Shown piece after piece: positions 1-8,593 of a stretch of DNA of 64,000 nucleotides (position 1 is its first letter; the number at the start of each line of letters is the position of its first letter). The position numbers and the translations under genes were made by a program. The stretch is from an uncultured Eubacteriales bacterium (GTDB lineage: Bacteria > Bacillota > Clostridia > Oscillospirales > CAG-272): contig CAJLCI010000001.1 in NCBI GenBank assembly GCA_905205065.1, positions 124,001 through 188,000 of the forward strand, read 5' to 3'. The notes beneath the pieces were generated by a model, which saw only the letters and a list, made by a program, of their open reading frames with translations, had not been told where the DNA came from and did no database searches.

Positions 1-400
1 CTATCATACCGGCAATTTCATGCGAACAATCGGGATCAACTGACATAACCGTAAGATTTATATTGACGTCGTTACGAAGATCTTTGGGAAATAAAGGACG
101 AATCGGACGGTCTATAACACGGGATGCCAGTATAGCCTTGTCCGTAGGTCTTCCCTCTCTGCGGTTGTAGCTTCCGGGAATATGTCCCACAGAATAGAGG
201 CGTTCCTCAAAATCAACAGAAAGCGGTAAAAAGTCAATGCCGGGACGCGGACGGGCAGAAGCAGTCGCGGAACATAAAACCGCTGTATCTCCGTATCTGA
301 CAAGACAAGAGCCGTTAGCAAGACCTGCCATTTTACCGGTTTCAATTACAAGCCTGCGACCCGCAAGCTCGAATTCATAGGTTTTAAAATTTTCAAACAT
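1..400 (-). CDS. pnp: Polyribonucleotide nucleotidyltransferase (PNPase), N-terminal part
   Basis: Reading leftward from the ATG at 398-400, the translation matches the first RNase PH-like domain of PNPase: an opening FELAGR..IETGKMA strand, then GDTAVLCSATAS, SVDFEER and the GSYNRREGRPT and RPIRPLFP stretches. PNPase degrades mRNA 3' to 5' by phosphorolysis in the cytoplasm. An AGAAAGGAAT ribosome site precedes the start. About 133 codons are present and the gene runs off the left edge, so the second PH domain and the KH/S1 domains are not visible. rpsO lies directly upstream on the same strand, the usual rpsO-pnp arrangement. Confidence 0.95.
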   Translation of the reverse strand, partial: MFENFKTYEFELAGRRLVIETGKMAGLANGSCLVRYGDTAVLCSATASARPRPGIDFLPLSVDFEERLYSVGHIPGSYNRREGRPTDKAILASRVIDRPIRPLFPKDLRNDVNINLTVMSVDPDCSHEIAGMI

Positions 401-526
401 TATTTCTAATATTCCTTTCTGATGAAAAGACAAATTAATTCAGATATGGATTTAATACCGTTATTTTGGCAGTCTTCTCTTACCCAAAACGTAATTACAA
501 AAAAACGAACTCCGTTTCAGTATTTT

Positions 527-590
527 CAAATAATCAGATAATGCCGTTTCCGCACGAAAAACGGAGGAAACAATAATATCTGATTATTTG
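527..590 (-). promoter_or_regulatory. Long inverted repeat in the rpsO-pnp spacer (pnp leader)
   Basis: Perfect 14-bp arms at 527-540 and 577-590 enclose a 36-nt loop that contains a second short pairing (ccgttt 544-549 with aaacgg 559-564). It sits between the rpsO terminator and the pnp start. A processing or autoregulatory hairpin in the pnp leader would fit what is known of pnp in enterobacteria, but that role is inference. Confidence 0.45.
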
Positions 591-637
591 ATAGCGAAAA
601 ACATGAAAACACAGACCAAAACTGTAAAACCCACAGA

Positions 638-662
638 CAGGCGGAGAGAATCCCTCCGCCTG
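638..662 (-). terminator. Rho-independent terminator after rpsO
   Basis: Perfect 9-bp stem (638-646 with 654-662) with a 7-nt loop, followed on the minus strand by a short T-rich stretch. It lies 32 bp past the rpsO stop. The T-run is weak, so partial readthrough into pnp is plausible. Confidence 0.6.
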
Positions 663-693
663 CCGCATTACGCTGTATCTGACTGTATAAAGC

Positions 694-957
694 TTACTTA
701 CGGATACCGAGTCTTTCAATTATAGAACGGTAACGTTCAATATCCTCTTTCATGAGATATCCAAGAAGATTTCTGCGGTGTCCAACCATCTTAAGAAGTC
801 CGCGACGGCTGTGATGATCCTTCTTGTTCTTCTTAAGATGCTCATTAAGACTGTTGATTCTGTACGTAAGTATTGCAATCTGAACCTCAGGAGATCCGGT
901 ATCTCCTTCATGAGTTTTGTAAGCTTCGATGATACTTTGCTTTTCTTCCTTTGTCAT
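694..957 (-). CDS. rpsO: 30S ribosomal protein S15
   Basis: 87 aa, the normal length for S15. The sequence shows the family pattern GDTGSPEVQIAILTYRI, LNEHLKKNKKDHHSRRGL and a C-terminal GYL..DIERYRSIIERLGIRK. S15 binds 16S rRNA in the central domain of the small subunit. The start at 957 follows AGAGGTGA at good spacing. A consensus-like promoter lies about 110 nt upstream, leaving a leader long enough for S15 autoregulation. Confidence 0.97.
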   Translation of the reverse strand: MTKEEKQSIIEAYKTHEGDTGSPEVQIAILTYRINSLNEHLKKNKKDHHSRRGLLKMVGHRRNLLGYLMKEDIERYRSIIERLGIRK

Positions 958-1072
958 TATGATTCACCTCTAAAATTATAATCTGCGGCAGACTCAGCAA
1001 GCGGCAGATGAACCCCGTTTCGTTAAAAGAAACTTTTATCCGCAAGCCGTGAAAGCCGTACAAACAGATATT

Positions 1073-1101
1073 AGTATACCACATACTTTAATTAATGTAA
1101 A
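1073..1101 (-). promoter_or_regulatory. Sigma-A-type promoter of rpsO with structured leader
   Basis: On the minus strand TTTACA (1096-1101), a 17-bp spacer and TATACT (1073-1078). The leader down to 957 contains an ATCTGC/GCAGAT stem shortly before the Shine-Dalgarno, a plausible S15 autoregulatory fold (inference). Nothing else is seen in 1102-1322. Confidence 0.6.
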
Positions 1102-1322
1102 TAGATGTTTGCGTTATTCATATTTATTTTACATTTTTTATATCTGCAAATTCAGTAAATAAGTGTAGCCGTATTTAATTTTACCTGTCTTGCAATTGCC
1201 GAAGAGCGGTTTTCCCGTCAAGCAAAGCATACAATTCTGCCGCATCCGTAAGTCATAAAATAAAATTTCATTTCCTGATCGACCTTATGATATTTACGAA
1301 TCAAGGCTGTGCATCATAATAT

Positions 1323-2849
1323 TTATGCGGCGTTCGTCAGCGGAAATTCTCTTTTAAGGAGATTTGCCGCAGTATTTTTGTATCGGTTATAATAGCTTGT
1401 ATATGATGCACCGTCAACTCCGGAATAAAAAGCGTCACGTGTCGCGGAGACAAGAGTCTCCAAATTGCAGAACACATGGGTAAAGTCAACTCCGGCAGTT
1501 TTTCCGGCAATATACCTTAGCATAGAAATAGAAGAATTATCGCGAATAGCCGTATTTTGAATATATTCGATCGCCGCGTCTTCCATACAACCCGACGAGG
1601 CAGCATTCAAAGCTTGAATTATAAGCGAAGTATTCGATGCAAGTGCATTGTCAATAGTAGTTACCAGAACCGCCGTGTGGGAAGGATCACTTGCAGTAAT
1701 TCCGACTGTATCAGCGCTGTACGCAGGCAGCGGAAGAACTCCCCATTCGGTTTCGGATGAAGCAAGCAGCTCGGCGTCACCAAGTTTTCCGACATAAAAA
1801 AGAATATTTCCGGCTCTGAAGCTCGACACGGCAGAAGCGTCAGTTCCGAAGCAGCTTTCAAATCCGCTACCACCTGAAATGGTTCTTCTGCAAAGCGAAA
1901 TAACGTCAAGAATCGCATCCTGATTTTCCGAAAGCGAAGGAACAGAGCCGTAAACCGTGTCAACATAGTGAATACCGGCGCTTGCCATCACTGCGTCGGC
2001 AACAGACGAAACAGAAAGATCAGTCATCGCACCGATCTCTGTTGCTGAATCGGTGCCGCGTGCGGCCGCGGCGGCTTGCATCAGCTCAGCAAATTTATCC
2101 CATGTCCAGTCTCCGCTGTATACAAGATTATACAGCGAACCCATTCCCAATTCTTCGGCAAGCGGACGGTTAAAAAATACGGCATAATACTGTCTTATAT
2201 CCTTAGTAGCGTCTCCGCTGACAGCATAGAGCTTGTACGCCGCTCTCATCTGAGACATCGCCTCTGTATTAAAGTAATCATACGAAAAGAAATCTGCCCC
2301 CGGAAGGCTATAAAGGTTCATCAGCAGTCCTGCATCCGCATATGTTCCGACCTCCGTTACATTTACGGAAAGCAAATCAGCATAATAAGTTCCGGAAGCT
2401 TTATTTTTCCTGACCTCTTCGAATAGCTCAGACTCGGAAGCCGATTTTTTGGATACAAGCGACGTATTGAACTTTTCCTCTATATATTTATTTCTCGCAA
2501 GTGCGGTAGCCGAGATTTCATCCGAGCCCTCAGAAGGACACAAAATATCTTCATAATTGCAGGTAGCTATCACCGTTGCCGCGCCATCAAAATCAGCGTC
2601 GGCGATTGAATCAAGCGCTTTTGCAGAATCCTCCGCAGTACGGCTTCGCACAATATTTTCCACGTAATTCGCCGATGTCTCCTCCACGGACGTATCGGTC
2701 ACGGAATCTCTGTTATCCGTCACAGCCGGATTTTCGCTTCCAATGCCGCCGGTGCAGGAAAAAAACATTGTACAGACAGCCGCTAAAGACAAACACAAAG
2801 ATATTGCTTTTATCCTCCTGCCAAATTCTGTTTTTTCTTTAAACTTCAT
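1323..2849 (-). CDS. Extracellular solute-binding lipoprotein (ABC-importer type)
   Basis: 508 aa from the chosen start. The N terminus has basic residues, a hydrophobic stretch and a lipobox ending in FFSC (Cys32), so it should be a diacylglycerol-anchored lipoprotein. The body has the look of a family 1 sugar-binding protein: a stretch ending LLSVNVTEVGTYADAGLLM, then YYAVFFNRPLAEELG and SGDWTWDKFAELM. I chose the internal ATG at 2847-2849 over an earlier ATG because it gives a standard signal peptide and follows GAAAGGGAAAG, though at long spacing. No permease or ATPase gene lies nearby, so the ligand and transporter partner are unknown. Confidence 0.8.
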   Translation of the reverse strand: MKFKEKTEFGRRIKAISLCLSLAAVCTMFFSCTGGIGSENPAVTDNRDSVTDTSVEETSANYVENIVRSRTAEDSAKALDSIADADFDGAATVIATCNYEDILCPSEGSDEISATALARNKYIEEKFNTSLVSKKSASESELFEEVRKNKASGTYYADLLSVNVTEVGTYADAGLLMNLYSLPGADFFSYDYFNTEAMSQMRAAYKLYAVSGDATKDIRQYYAVFFNRPLAEELGMGSLYNLVYSGDWTWDKFAELMQAAAAARGTDSATEIGAMTDLSVSSVADAVMASAGIHYVDTVYGSVPSLSENQDAILDVISLCRRTISGGSGFESCFGTDASAVSSFRAGNILFYVGKLGDAELLASSETEWGVLPLPAYSADTVGITASDPSHTAVLVTTIDNALASNTSLIIQALNAASSGCMEDAAIEYIQNTAIRDNSSISMLRYIAGKTAGVDFTHVFCNLETLVSATRDAFYSGVDGASYTSYYNRYKNTAANLLKREFPLTNAA

Positions 2850-2893
2850 ATTATATAATCTGACTTTCCCTTTCATAATCAAACACATGACTT

Positions 2894-3014
2894 TTCAATA
2901 AGGAGCATCGCTCCATCATAAGGCGGTCCGGCGGCAGATTGTACCGCCGCCGAAAAAAGTGAGACGAACCCAATGGCTGCAGAGTCAAACGCCTGTATAG
3001 GCGAGAAACATCCC
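2894..3014 (+). repeat. Dispersed structured intergenic element, copy 1
   Basis: Begins ttcaataa. It then shows hairpin 1 (GGAGC 2902-2906, ATC, GCTCC 2910-2914), the linker atcataag, hairpin 2 (CGGCGG 2929-2934 with CCGCCG 2944-2949, loop cagattgta), the word cgaaaaaagtgag (2951-2963), hairpin 3 (GCCT 2991-2994, loop GTAT, AGGC 2999-3002) and an ending aaacatccc. Five other copies share these words with different stem bases. It lies between cysS and the solute-binding gene. Confidence 0.75.
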
Positions 3015-3076
3015 GCATTTAGGTATAGTATTGTGATATCCGATAAATCGGATGAAATCTTCCGGAAACGCCGCCG

Positions 3077-3180
3077 TCAATCGATATTCGTCAATCGATA
3101 TTCGTCAATCGATGTTCATCAATCAATGTTCATCAATCAATGTTCATCAATATGTACATCAACCAATGCTCATCAATAAA
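3077..3180. repeat. 14-bp tandem array
   Basis: About seven copies of a 14-bp unit: three of tcaatcgat(a/g)ttc(g/a) at 3077-3118, two of tcaatcaatgttca at 3119-3146, a 12-bp shortened copy at 3147-3158, tcaaccaatgctca at 3159-3172 and a partial copy. It sits about 60 bp beyond dispersed element copy 1. Confidence 0.9.
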
Positions 3181-3185
3181 TTTAA

Positions 3186-3235
3186 GCAGACCGGATTTAA
3201 ATAAAAAAGTACCCGATAAATTACTCACGGTCTGC
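3186..3235 (-). terminator. Possible weak terminator after cysS
   Basis: Perfect 8-bp arms gcagaccg (3186-3193) and cggtctgc (3228-3235) with a long 34-nt loop lie past the cysS stop. The sequence after the stem on the minus strand is AT-rich but lacks a solid T-run. Confidence 0.3.
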
Positions 3236-3301
3236 CATCCTGATACGGCAAACTATTATATACACAAATACACATACCATTTACCGTTTTAATCCGGCTG
3301 G

Positions 3302-4738
3302 CTATATCCTCCTAAATTTTGTTCCCTCTTTTGTATCCTCAAGAATAATTCCCTTTTCAAGAAGCTCTGCGCGTATGCGGTCAGCTTCGGCATAATTTTT
3401 AAGTTTTTTCGCCTCTGCACGAGCTTCTATTTTCGCCAGAATATCGGCGTCGGCATCTCCGTTCGCACCATTGCGATCCGCAAGCAGACGCTCCGCAGCT
3501 TTTAACAAATCAAGGGAAAGCACAGAATCAAAATCTGCAAGCAGCCGAAGCTTAGACGCGGAGCTACAGCCGGATTTCACAACATCGTAAAGCGCTGTCA
3601 CCGCAAGAGACGTATTCAAATCATTATCCATTGCAGCGGCAAACTCCGCGCGCAAAGTGCCGGCTTCTTCCGCATCTGAAGCATCGATCTTCTCAGGAAT
3701 TACGGAACAATCCGAAAGCAGAACAGCAATACGGGAAACAAGCTTTTCATACGCTGTTGCGGCATTGTCAAGCGCATCCCACGAAAAGACAAGCACTTTT
3801 CTGTAATGCGAGCAAAGGCAGAAAAGACGATATACCATCGGATCATATCCTTTTTCACGCAAAAGAGAAACGGTAAGAAATTCTCCACTTGATTTGCTCA
3901 TTTTTCCGTCATCGTTATTCAGATGGAAAACATGAAACCAATAATTACACCATTTATGTCCGAGATAGGCCTCGCTCTGGGCAATTTCATTCGTGTGATG
4001 GGGAAAAGCATTGTCGATCCCCCCGCAGTGAATATCCAGATATTCTCCCAGAGTCGAGATACTTATAGCGGAACACTCGATATGCCATCCCGGATAGCCA
4101 AGTCCCCACGGACTTTCCCATTTCAGCTCCTGATCCTCAAATTTTGATTTGGTAAACCAAAGCACAAAATCGCTTTTATTTCGCTTGTTGTCGTCGCGCT
4201 CTACGCCGTCGCGTACTCCCACCTCAAGATCTTCACTGTCATGCTTATTAAAGACGTAATACTCATCAAGCTTTGAAGTATCAAAATAAATATTTCCGCC
4301 GGCCTCGTAAGCATATTCTTTTTCAATAAGCCTTCCGACCATTTTTATATAGTCGGATATACGCGAGGTTGCCGGAACCACAGTATCCGGCCACCGAATA
4401 TTCAGACTGCCGCAGTCCGAGACAAATGCATCCGTATAATATTTTGCAATTTCCATAACGGTTTTATGCTCTCTCTGCGCGCCTTTAAGCATTTTGTCCT
4501 CACCCTCGTCAGCATCGCTCGAAAGATGTCCGACATCGGTGATATTCATCGTGCGCTTTACGTCAAATCCGATATAACGCAGGTATTTTTCGAGGACATC
4601 TTCCATTATATATGTTCTAAGGTTTCCTATATGAGCAAAATGGTAGACCGTCGGTCCGCATGTATACATTTTTACAATTCCCGGCTCATGCGGAATGAAT
4701 TCGTCTTTTTTTCTTGTAAGAGAATTATAAAGCTTCAT
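3302..4738 (-). CDS. cysS: Cysteinyl-tRNA synthetase
   Basis: 478 aa class I aminoacyl-tRNA synthetase. Visible are CGPTVY with the first zinc-ligand cysteine (C27), the HIGN signature (36-39), GWHIECSAIS with the second ligand, GGIDNAFPHHTNEIAQSEA, and the KMSKS loop in DGKMSKSSG. The C-terminal part has the helical tRNA-binding pattern ending EADRIRAELLEKGIILEDTKEGTKFRR. It charges tRNA-Cys in the cytoplasm. The start at 4738 follows AAAGGAAA. It lies 53 bp downstream of cysE on the same strand, the cysE-cysS pairing common in Firmicutes, so cysteine synthesis and use are probably co-transcribed. Confidence 0.96.
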   Translation of the reverse strand: MKLYNSLTRKKDEFIPHEPGIVKMYTCGPTVYHFAHIGNLRTYIMEDVLEKYLRYIGFDVKRTMNITDVGHLSSDADEGEDKMLKGAQREHKTVMEIAKYYTDAFVSDCGSLNIRWPDTVVPATSRISDYIKMVGRLIEKEYAYEAGGNIYFDTSKLDEYYVFNKHDSEDLEVGVRDGVERDDNKRNKSDFVLWFTKSKFEDQELKWESPWGLGYPGWHIECSAISISTLGEYLDIHCGGIDNAFPHHTNEIAQSEAYLGHKWCNYWFHVFHLNNDDGKMSKSSGEFLTVSLLREKGYDPMVYRLFCLCSHYRKVLVFSWDALDNAATAYEKLVSRIAVLLSDCSVIPEKIDASDAEEAGTLRAEFAAAMDNDLNTSLAVTALYDVVKSGCSSASKLRLLADFDSVLSLDLLKAAERLLADRNGANGDADADILAKIEARAEAKKLKNYAEADRIRAELLEKGIILEDTKEGTKFRRI

Positions 4739-4791
4739 TGATTTTTATTTCCTTTCATTTTCCCGACAGTTCAGCGTTTTTTATTCGAGCC

Positions 4792-5700
4792 TTATTTTTC
4801 ATAGTTTTTCCTATCCTTATCCACACTCGAAATTCCGGCATTTCCGGAGCAAAAGACACTTCCGTCACCGTGCTCGTATCCTATTTGCGAATCCGGAAAA
4901 ATTCCGCGTTTCCTATCATCTTCTTCGTGCGAGGCTTCCTTCTTCTCGTCCGCAAAAGCGGATTCGAGCGCCGCAATGCGCTCTTTAAGCTGGGCAAGCT
5001 CCTGAGCAACCGGATCCGGTATATGCACCTGATCAAGATCCGACTCTTCAACCCTCACACTGCCGCGTTTTACAACATGAGCGGGAATTCCAACGGCGGT
5101 ACTGTCCGAAGGAACCTCATGCAGAACTACCGCCCCGGCAGCTATCTTTGAATTATCGCCTATTTTAAACGGTCCGAGAACCTTCGCCCCGGCACCGACC
5201 ATCACATTATTACCGAGAGTAGGATGACGCTTACCCGTATGCTTTCCTGTACCGCCGAGAGTAACCCCCTGATACAGAGTGCAGTAATCGCCAATTTCTG
5301 CAGTTTCCCCAATCACAACTCCGGATCCATGATCGATAAAAAGTCCCCTTCCTATTGTAGCTCCGGGATGTATCTCAATACCGGTAAAATGCCGGGCAGT
5401 CTGACTTATCAGCCGTGCTGCAAATTCATGTCCTCTTTTCTGAAGCGCGTGAGCAACTCTATATGCAGCAACAGCATGAACACCCGAATAAAGCAGAATT
5501 ACTTCTGCCTTGGTTCTGGCAGCCGGATCACGCTCCATAACGGACTCAACGTCGCACTTAAGCTCACTGACGATTCCTCTCGTAAAACGGTATACTTTTT
5601 CAGCTCCTGCCGCAAATCCGCAGCTTTCACGGGATGAGCAGTCTTTGCATTTTATATATATTTTTTTTCTTTTAATATTCTCATTTTCCGGGATACTCAT
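4792..5700 (-). CDS. cysE: Serine O-acetyltransferase (EpsC/CysE type)
   Basis: 302 aa from the ATG at 5698-5700. The core has the left-handed beta-helix hexapeptide repeats of serine acetyltransferases: FTGIEIHPGATIGRGLFIDH, GVVIGETAEIGDYCTLYQG, TLGGTGK..KRHPTLGNNVMVGAGAKVLG. It makes O-acetylserine, the cysteine precursor, from serine and acetyl-CoA. Two features depart from the usual compact enzyme: an N-terminal cysteine cluster (CKDCSSRESC) and a charged tail of about 60 residues after the helix, with a short LAQLKERIAALESAF coiled-coil-like segment. An upstream in-frame ATG at 5742 falls inside a palindrome and lacks a ribosome site. AAAGGT lies 13 nt before the chosen start. Confidence 0.9.
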   Translation of the reverse strand: MSIPENENIKRKKIYIKCKDCSSRESCGFAAGAEKVYRFTRGIVSELKCDVESVMERDPAARTKAEVILLYSGVHAVAAYRVAHALQKRGHEFAARLISQTARHFTGIEIHPGATIGRGLFIDHGSGVVIGETAEIGDYCTLYQGVTLGGTGKHTGKRHPTLGNNVMVGAGAKVLGPFKIGDNSKIAAGAVVLHEVPSDSTAVGIPAHVVKRGSVRVEESDLDQVHIPDPVAQELAQLKERIAALESAFADEKKEASHEEDDRKRGIFPDSQIGYEHGDGSVFCSGNAGISSVDKDRKNYEK

Positions 5701-5722
5701 AATTATGACCATACCTTTCGCA

Positions 5723-5748
5723 CATACCGTGTCTGCAGACACAGTATG
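5723..5748 (-). promoter_or_regulatory. 26-bp near-perfect palindrome upstream of cysE
   Basis: cataccgtgtctgcagacac followed by agtatg is a palindrome with one mismatched pair, centred near 5735. It is flanked by a direct repeat of AAGGTATGGTCNTAATT (one copy overlapping the cysE ribosome site, the other about 50 bp upstream). A further perfect 9-bp inverted repeat (5928-5936 with 5943-5951, 6-nt spacer) lies 200 bp upstream. These are candidate operators for a cysteine-responsive regulator; the regulator is not identifiable from this window. Confidence 0.45.
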
Positions 5749-6015
5749 AAGGATTTTCTTTCAAATTAAGACCATACCTTAAGTACAGACTAAAATTCCA
5801 TGTCTGTATCTGATATGCCTATAACACCTATAACAGCGCAGATTATCATGACAGGCAGATACAGTTCATTTGTAGGTAAAACGGATGCCGTTTAAAGCAT
5901 TTTTCTCGCCTAAATTTATATAAACAGTTTTATACACGTAAATGTATAAAATCTCCCTTATTGTATATTATATCTGTTTTCCCCTGTCTTGTAAATAGTT
6001 TTTATCAATTATTTC

Positions 6016-6044
6016 TTGACATTTTTTAATTCTTATATTATAAT
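6016..6044 (+). promoter_or_regulatory. Promoter of the radical SAM gene
   Basis: TTGACA (6016-6021), 17-bp spacer and TATAAT (6039-6044), a perfect consensus. The leader to the ATG at 6319 is about 270 nt and carries an inverted copy of the dispersed structured element. Confidence 0.75.
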
Positions 6045-6102
6045 TAATATGAGCTGAAATATAAATTGTTCGCCAAATATATCTAATAAGTGAAATAACC
6101 TG

Positions 6103-6210
6103 GGCCTTGACAGGCGTTTGCCGCTACAGGCAACAGGATGCATTCACTTCTCAGACGGCGGTTTGATCCGTCGCTGAAATGTCTTATGACAGAGCTATGC
6201 TCCTTACCGA
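6103..6210 (-). repeat. Dispersed structured intergenic element, copy 6 (inverted)
   Basis: On the minus strand it reads aaggagcatagctctgtcat with hairpin 1 (GGAGC 6199-6203, loop ATA, GCTCT 6191-6195, closing G-U wobble), gtcataag, a variable middle, and hairpin 3 (TTGCC 6129-6133, loop TGTAGC, GGCAA 6118-6122) followed by acgcct. It is transcribed in antisense orientation within the leader of the radical SAM gene. Confidence 0.7.
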
Positions 6211-6318
6211 AAAAACGGTCCGGCGGATCATCCCGAAATCTACGTAGGAAATTACTCGACATCTCATGTTCTGAATCCACCCGGAAACGGTCTGTTTAAA
6301 AACCAAAGGAAAGAAAAA

Positions 6319-7866
6319 ATGCTGAAAAATCTGGGCGGACGCCCTGCGCGAATGCTGCTTGTATATCCCGATTACACAGACAGAGATGCTTCAAAACGAA
6401 CAAGCGGCGGTAACTACAGTGAAGGTCTGGCATCAATTTCTGCAGTCCTAAAACAGGGAGGTCATGATGTTAAACTAATGCATCTTCTTAACCTCCACAC
6501 CGAGGAAGCCTTTAAATCAAGACTCCGGGAAATGGGTGAATTTGATATTATAGGATTTTCTATCCGAACAACCGCTTTTCCCGACTGCCAGCTCTATATA
6601 AAATGGACAAAGGAAGTATATCCCGACACATTTATAATCTGCGGAAGCTACCATCCGACTCTTGTTCCCGATGAGGTTCTCGCCGTGGACGGTGTTGACT
6701 GCGTCTGTGTCGGTGACGGAGAATATGCAGAACTTGAGCTCTGCGACAAAATGCGTGATGGAGATGACTACACCGGCGTTCAAAGTCTCTATTTTAAAAT
6801 GCCGGACGGTTCATTTAAACATAATCCCATAAGACCTCTCTTCTCAGATTTGGATCAAATTCCGATTCCCGATTTTGACTTATTTGATTATGATAACCTT
6901 GAATCCTCAAAGGTAGGTACCGCCATTGTAATTGTAAGCCGCGGGTGTTTTTACAACTGCACCTACTGCGGAAACGGAAACTTTCGCAAAGTATATCCAA
7001 ACAAAAAAATTTATGCACGTTTCCGCTCTCCTGAGAATGCAATTTTATATCTGAAGACACTGCTTTCAAAGCGTCCTTATATTAAATTTATAAACTTCAG
7101 GGACGCAATATTCAATATGTTTCCAGACTGGTTTGACACATTTATAGAGATGTATAAAAAAGAAATCGGTCTCCCCTGCACCGGTAACATTCGTTTTGAC
7201 ATTCTCACTGAGGAAACTGTCAAAAAGATGAAGGATGCCGGATTTTATACCATAGATATGGGGCTTGAAAGCGGAGATCAGGAGATGCGTTTCAAATATC
7301 TGCGGCGATACCAAACAGATGAAATGATAATCAACTGTTCAAACTGGTTTCACAAATATGGCATATCACAGCTAACTTATAATATAATAGGTCTGCCGTA
7401 CGAGGATATTCACAGAGCTCTCAAAACTATTAAATTGAATGCAAAAATCAAAAGCGACAGAGTTATTCCCAATATTTTTTATCCATATGAAGGAACTCCC
7501 CTTTATGAAATTTCAAAAGAAGCGGGTTTCATCCCTGAAGGAGATTTTACAAAACGGCGCGTTCCGTTAATTCAGCCGCAGTTTCCAGAAGAACAGGTTT
7601 TGTTTATAGAAGCATATTTTATGCATTTTGTGCGTCGGTACAAGCTCGCATATAAGCTTCCCGGAAAAATCGGAAAAGCCTATGAACGATTTCTTGACTG
7701 GCGGGTTACAAATCCTCATGTTCCCTATAGATTTCTTGTGTCTCTGCATGACGGATATACAAAAGTCCGTAACTCGCTCAAGGATTTTCTAGTAAACCAT
7801 CTCCCGAAGGTATACATGAAACTGCGTGTAATCAAGCACAGTAAGAGAGCAAGGATTAAAAATTAA
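6319..7866 (+). CDS. B12-type radical SAM protein
   Basis: 515 aa. The N-terminal about 190 residues form the Rossmann-like region found in B12-binding radical SAM proteins (MLLVYPDYT, FDIIGFSIRTTAFPD, FIICGSYHPTLVPDEVL, CVCVGDGE), but the DxHxxG cobalamin-ligand motif is not visible. The radical SAM cluster motif is C210-x3-C214-x2-C217 in SRGCFYNCTYCGNG, followed by RFDILTEETVKKMKDAG and MGLESGDQEM typical of the Elp3/MiaB-like barrel. Substrate unknown; the family includes methylases and other one-electron enzymes. The start follows AAAGGAAAG. A small ferredoxin gene follows by about 125 bp and might supply electrons (inference). Confidence 0.85.
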   Translation: MLKNLGGRPARMLLVYPDYTDRDASKRTSGGNYSEGLASISAVLKQGGHDVKLMHLLNLHTEEAFKSRLREMGEFDIIGFSIRTTAFPDCQLYIKWTKEVYPDTFIICGSYHPTLVPDEVLAVDGVDCVCVGDGEYAELELCDKMRDGDDYTGVQSLYFKMPDGSFKHNPIRPLFSDLDQIPIPDFDLFDYDNLESSKVGTAIVIVSRGCFYNCTYCGNGNFRKVYPNKKIYARFRSPENAILYLKTLLSKRPYIKFINFRDAIFNMFPDWFDTFIEMYKKEIGLPCTGNIRFDILTEETVKKMKDAGFYTIDMGLESGDQEMRFKYLRRYQTDEMIINCSNWFHKYGISQLTYNIIGLPYEDIHRALKTIKLNAKIKSDRVIPNIFYPYEGTPLYEISKEAGFIPEGDFTKRRVPLIQPQFPEEQVLFIEAYFMHFVRRYKLAYKLPGKIGKAYERFLDWRVTNPHVPYRFLVSLHDGYTKVRNSLKDFLVNHLPKVYMKLRVIKHSKRARIKN

Positions 7867-7990
7867 AAGCGAAAATCACTTTAAAATTTATCGTTTTGAT
7901 TTAAAGTAGGTATTTTTTAATCAGATATAGCGTACACTTGATACTGTATTAAAAAATTCCTTTGCATAGTCCGAAAGGAATTGATTGGAT

Positions 7991-8164
7991 ATGGCACACC
8001 AGATTGACAGAGAAAAATGCATCGCATGCGGAACCTGCGACGTTGAATGTCCGGCAGACGCAGTTATAATCAGCGAGGCAGGAAAATTCAGCATAGACGC
8101 CGACAAATGTCTCGACTGTGGAATTTGCGCTTCGGTCTGTCCGGTAGATGCAGCACATAAATAA
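7991..8164 (+). CDS. 2[4Fe-4S] ferredoxin
   Basis: 57 aa. Two CxxCxxCxxxCP motifs are complete: C10-C13-C16-C20 and C40-C43-C46-C50. This is the classic clostridial bacterial-type ferredoxin that carries two low-potential four-iron clusters in the cytoplasm. AAAGGAA lies at suitable distance before the ATG at 7991. It stands between the radical SAM gene and the DUF1292 gene, all on the plus strand. Confidence 0.95.
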   Translation: MAHQIDREKCIACGTCDVECPADAVIISEAGKFSIDADKCLDCGICASVCPVDAAHK

Positions 8165-8214
8165 TTTTGATTATGAATTTCCGGCAAGATATGCCTGAAA
8201 GGAATGGTATTTAA

Positions 8215-8571
8215 ATGTCTGATAACATTAACGAAGAAATTATGAACAATTTACCAGATGAGGAGAACGCCACCGATGCGATCGGAGAGTCTGATGATAT
8301 TGAGGACATCGAAGACGAAATCTACACTCTTACTGACGAGGAAGGCAACGAAGCCCGTTTTGAGCTCGCCGGTACCAGGGAGCTTAACGGAGAGACATAC
8401 TACGCTTTGATTCCCATAGAAAACGACAAAGACGAATATGTAATTCTAAAATCCGAAATCAGCGAAAACAATGAAGAAATGTTAGTTACAATCGATGACG
8501 ATGATGAGTTTAACAGCATTTCCGAAATATTTGATAATGAGCTTTTCGGTGAAATTGATTACGATTTATAA
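8215..8571 (+). CDS. DUF1292 family acidic protein
   Basis: 118 aa and strongly acidic. The segment from about residue 38 (EIYTLTDEEGNEARFELAGT, NGETYYALIPIE, DEYVILKSEI, EEMLVTIDDDDEFNSISEIF) fits DUF1292, a small protein family of unknown function in Firmicutes that is often encoded near yrrL/yrzB-type genes. An N-terminal acidic leader of about 35 residues precedes it. The ribosome site AAAGGAA lies 5' of the ATG. Function unknown. Confidence 0.8.
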   Translation: MSDNINEEIMNNLPDEENATDAIGESDDIEDIEDEIYTLTDEEGNEARFELAGTRELNGETYYALIPIENDKDEYVILKSEISENNEEMLVTIDDDDEFNSISEIFDNELFGEIDYDL

Positions 8572-8593
8572 TTTAGTGTTTATAACCGCCCCT

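Noticed and set aside
3077..3180. CRISPR-like array
   Set aside because: Units are 14 bp without spacers, and there are no cas genes. The same applies to the other arrays in the window.
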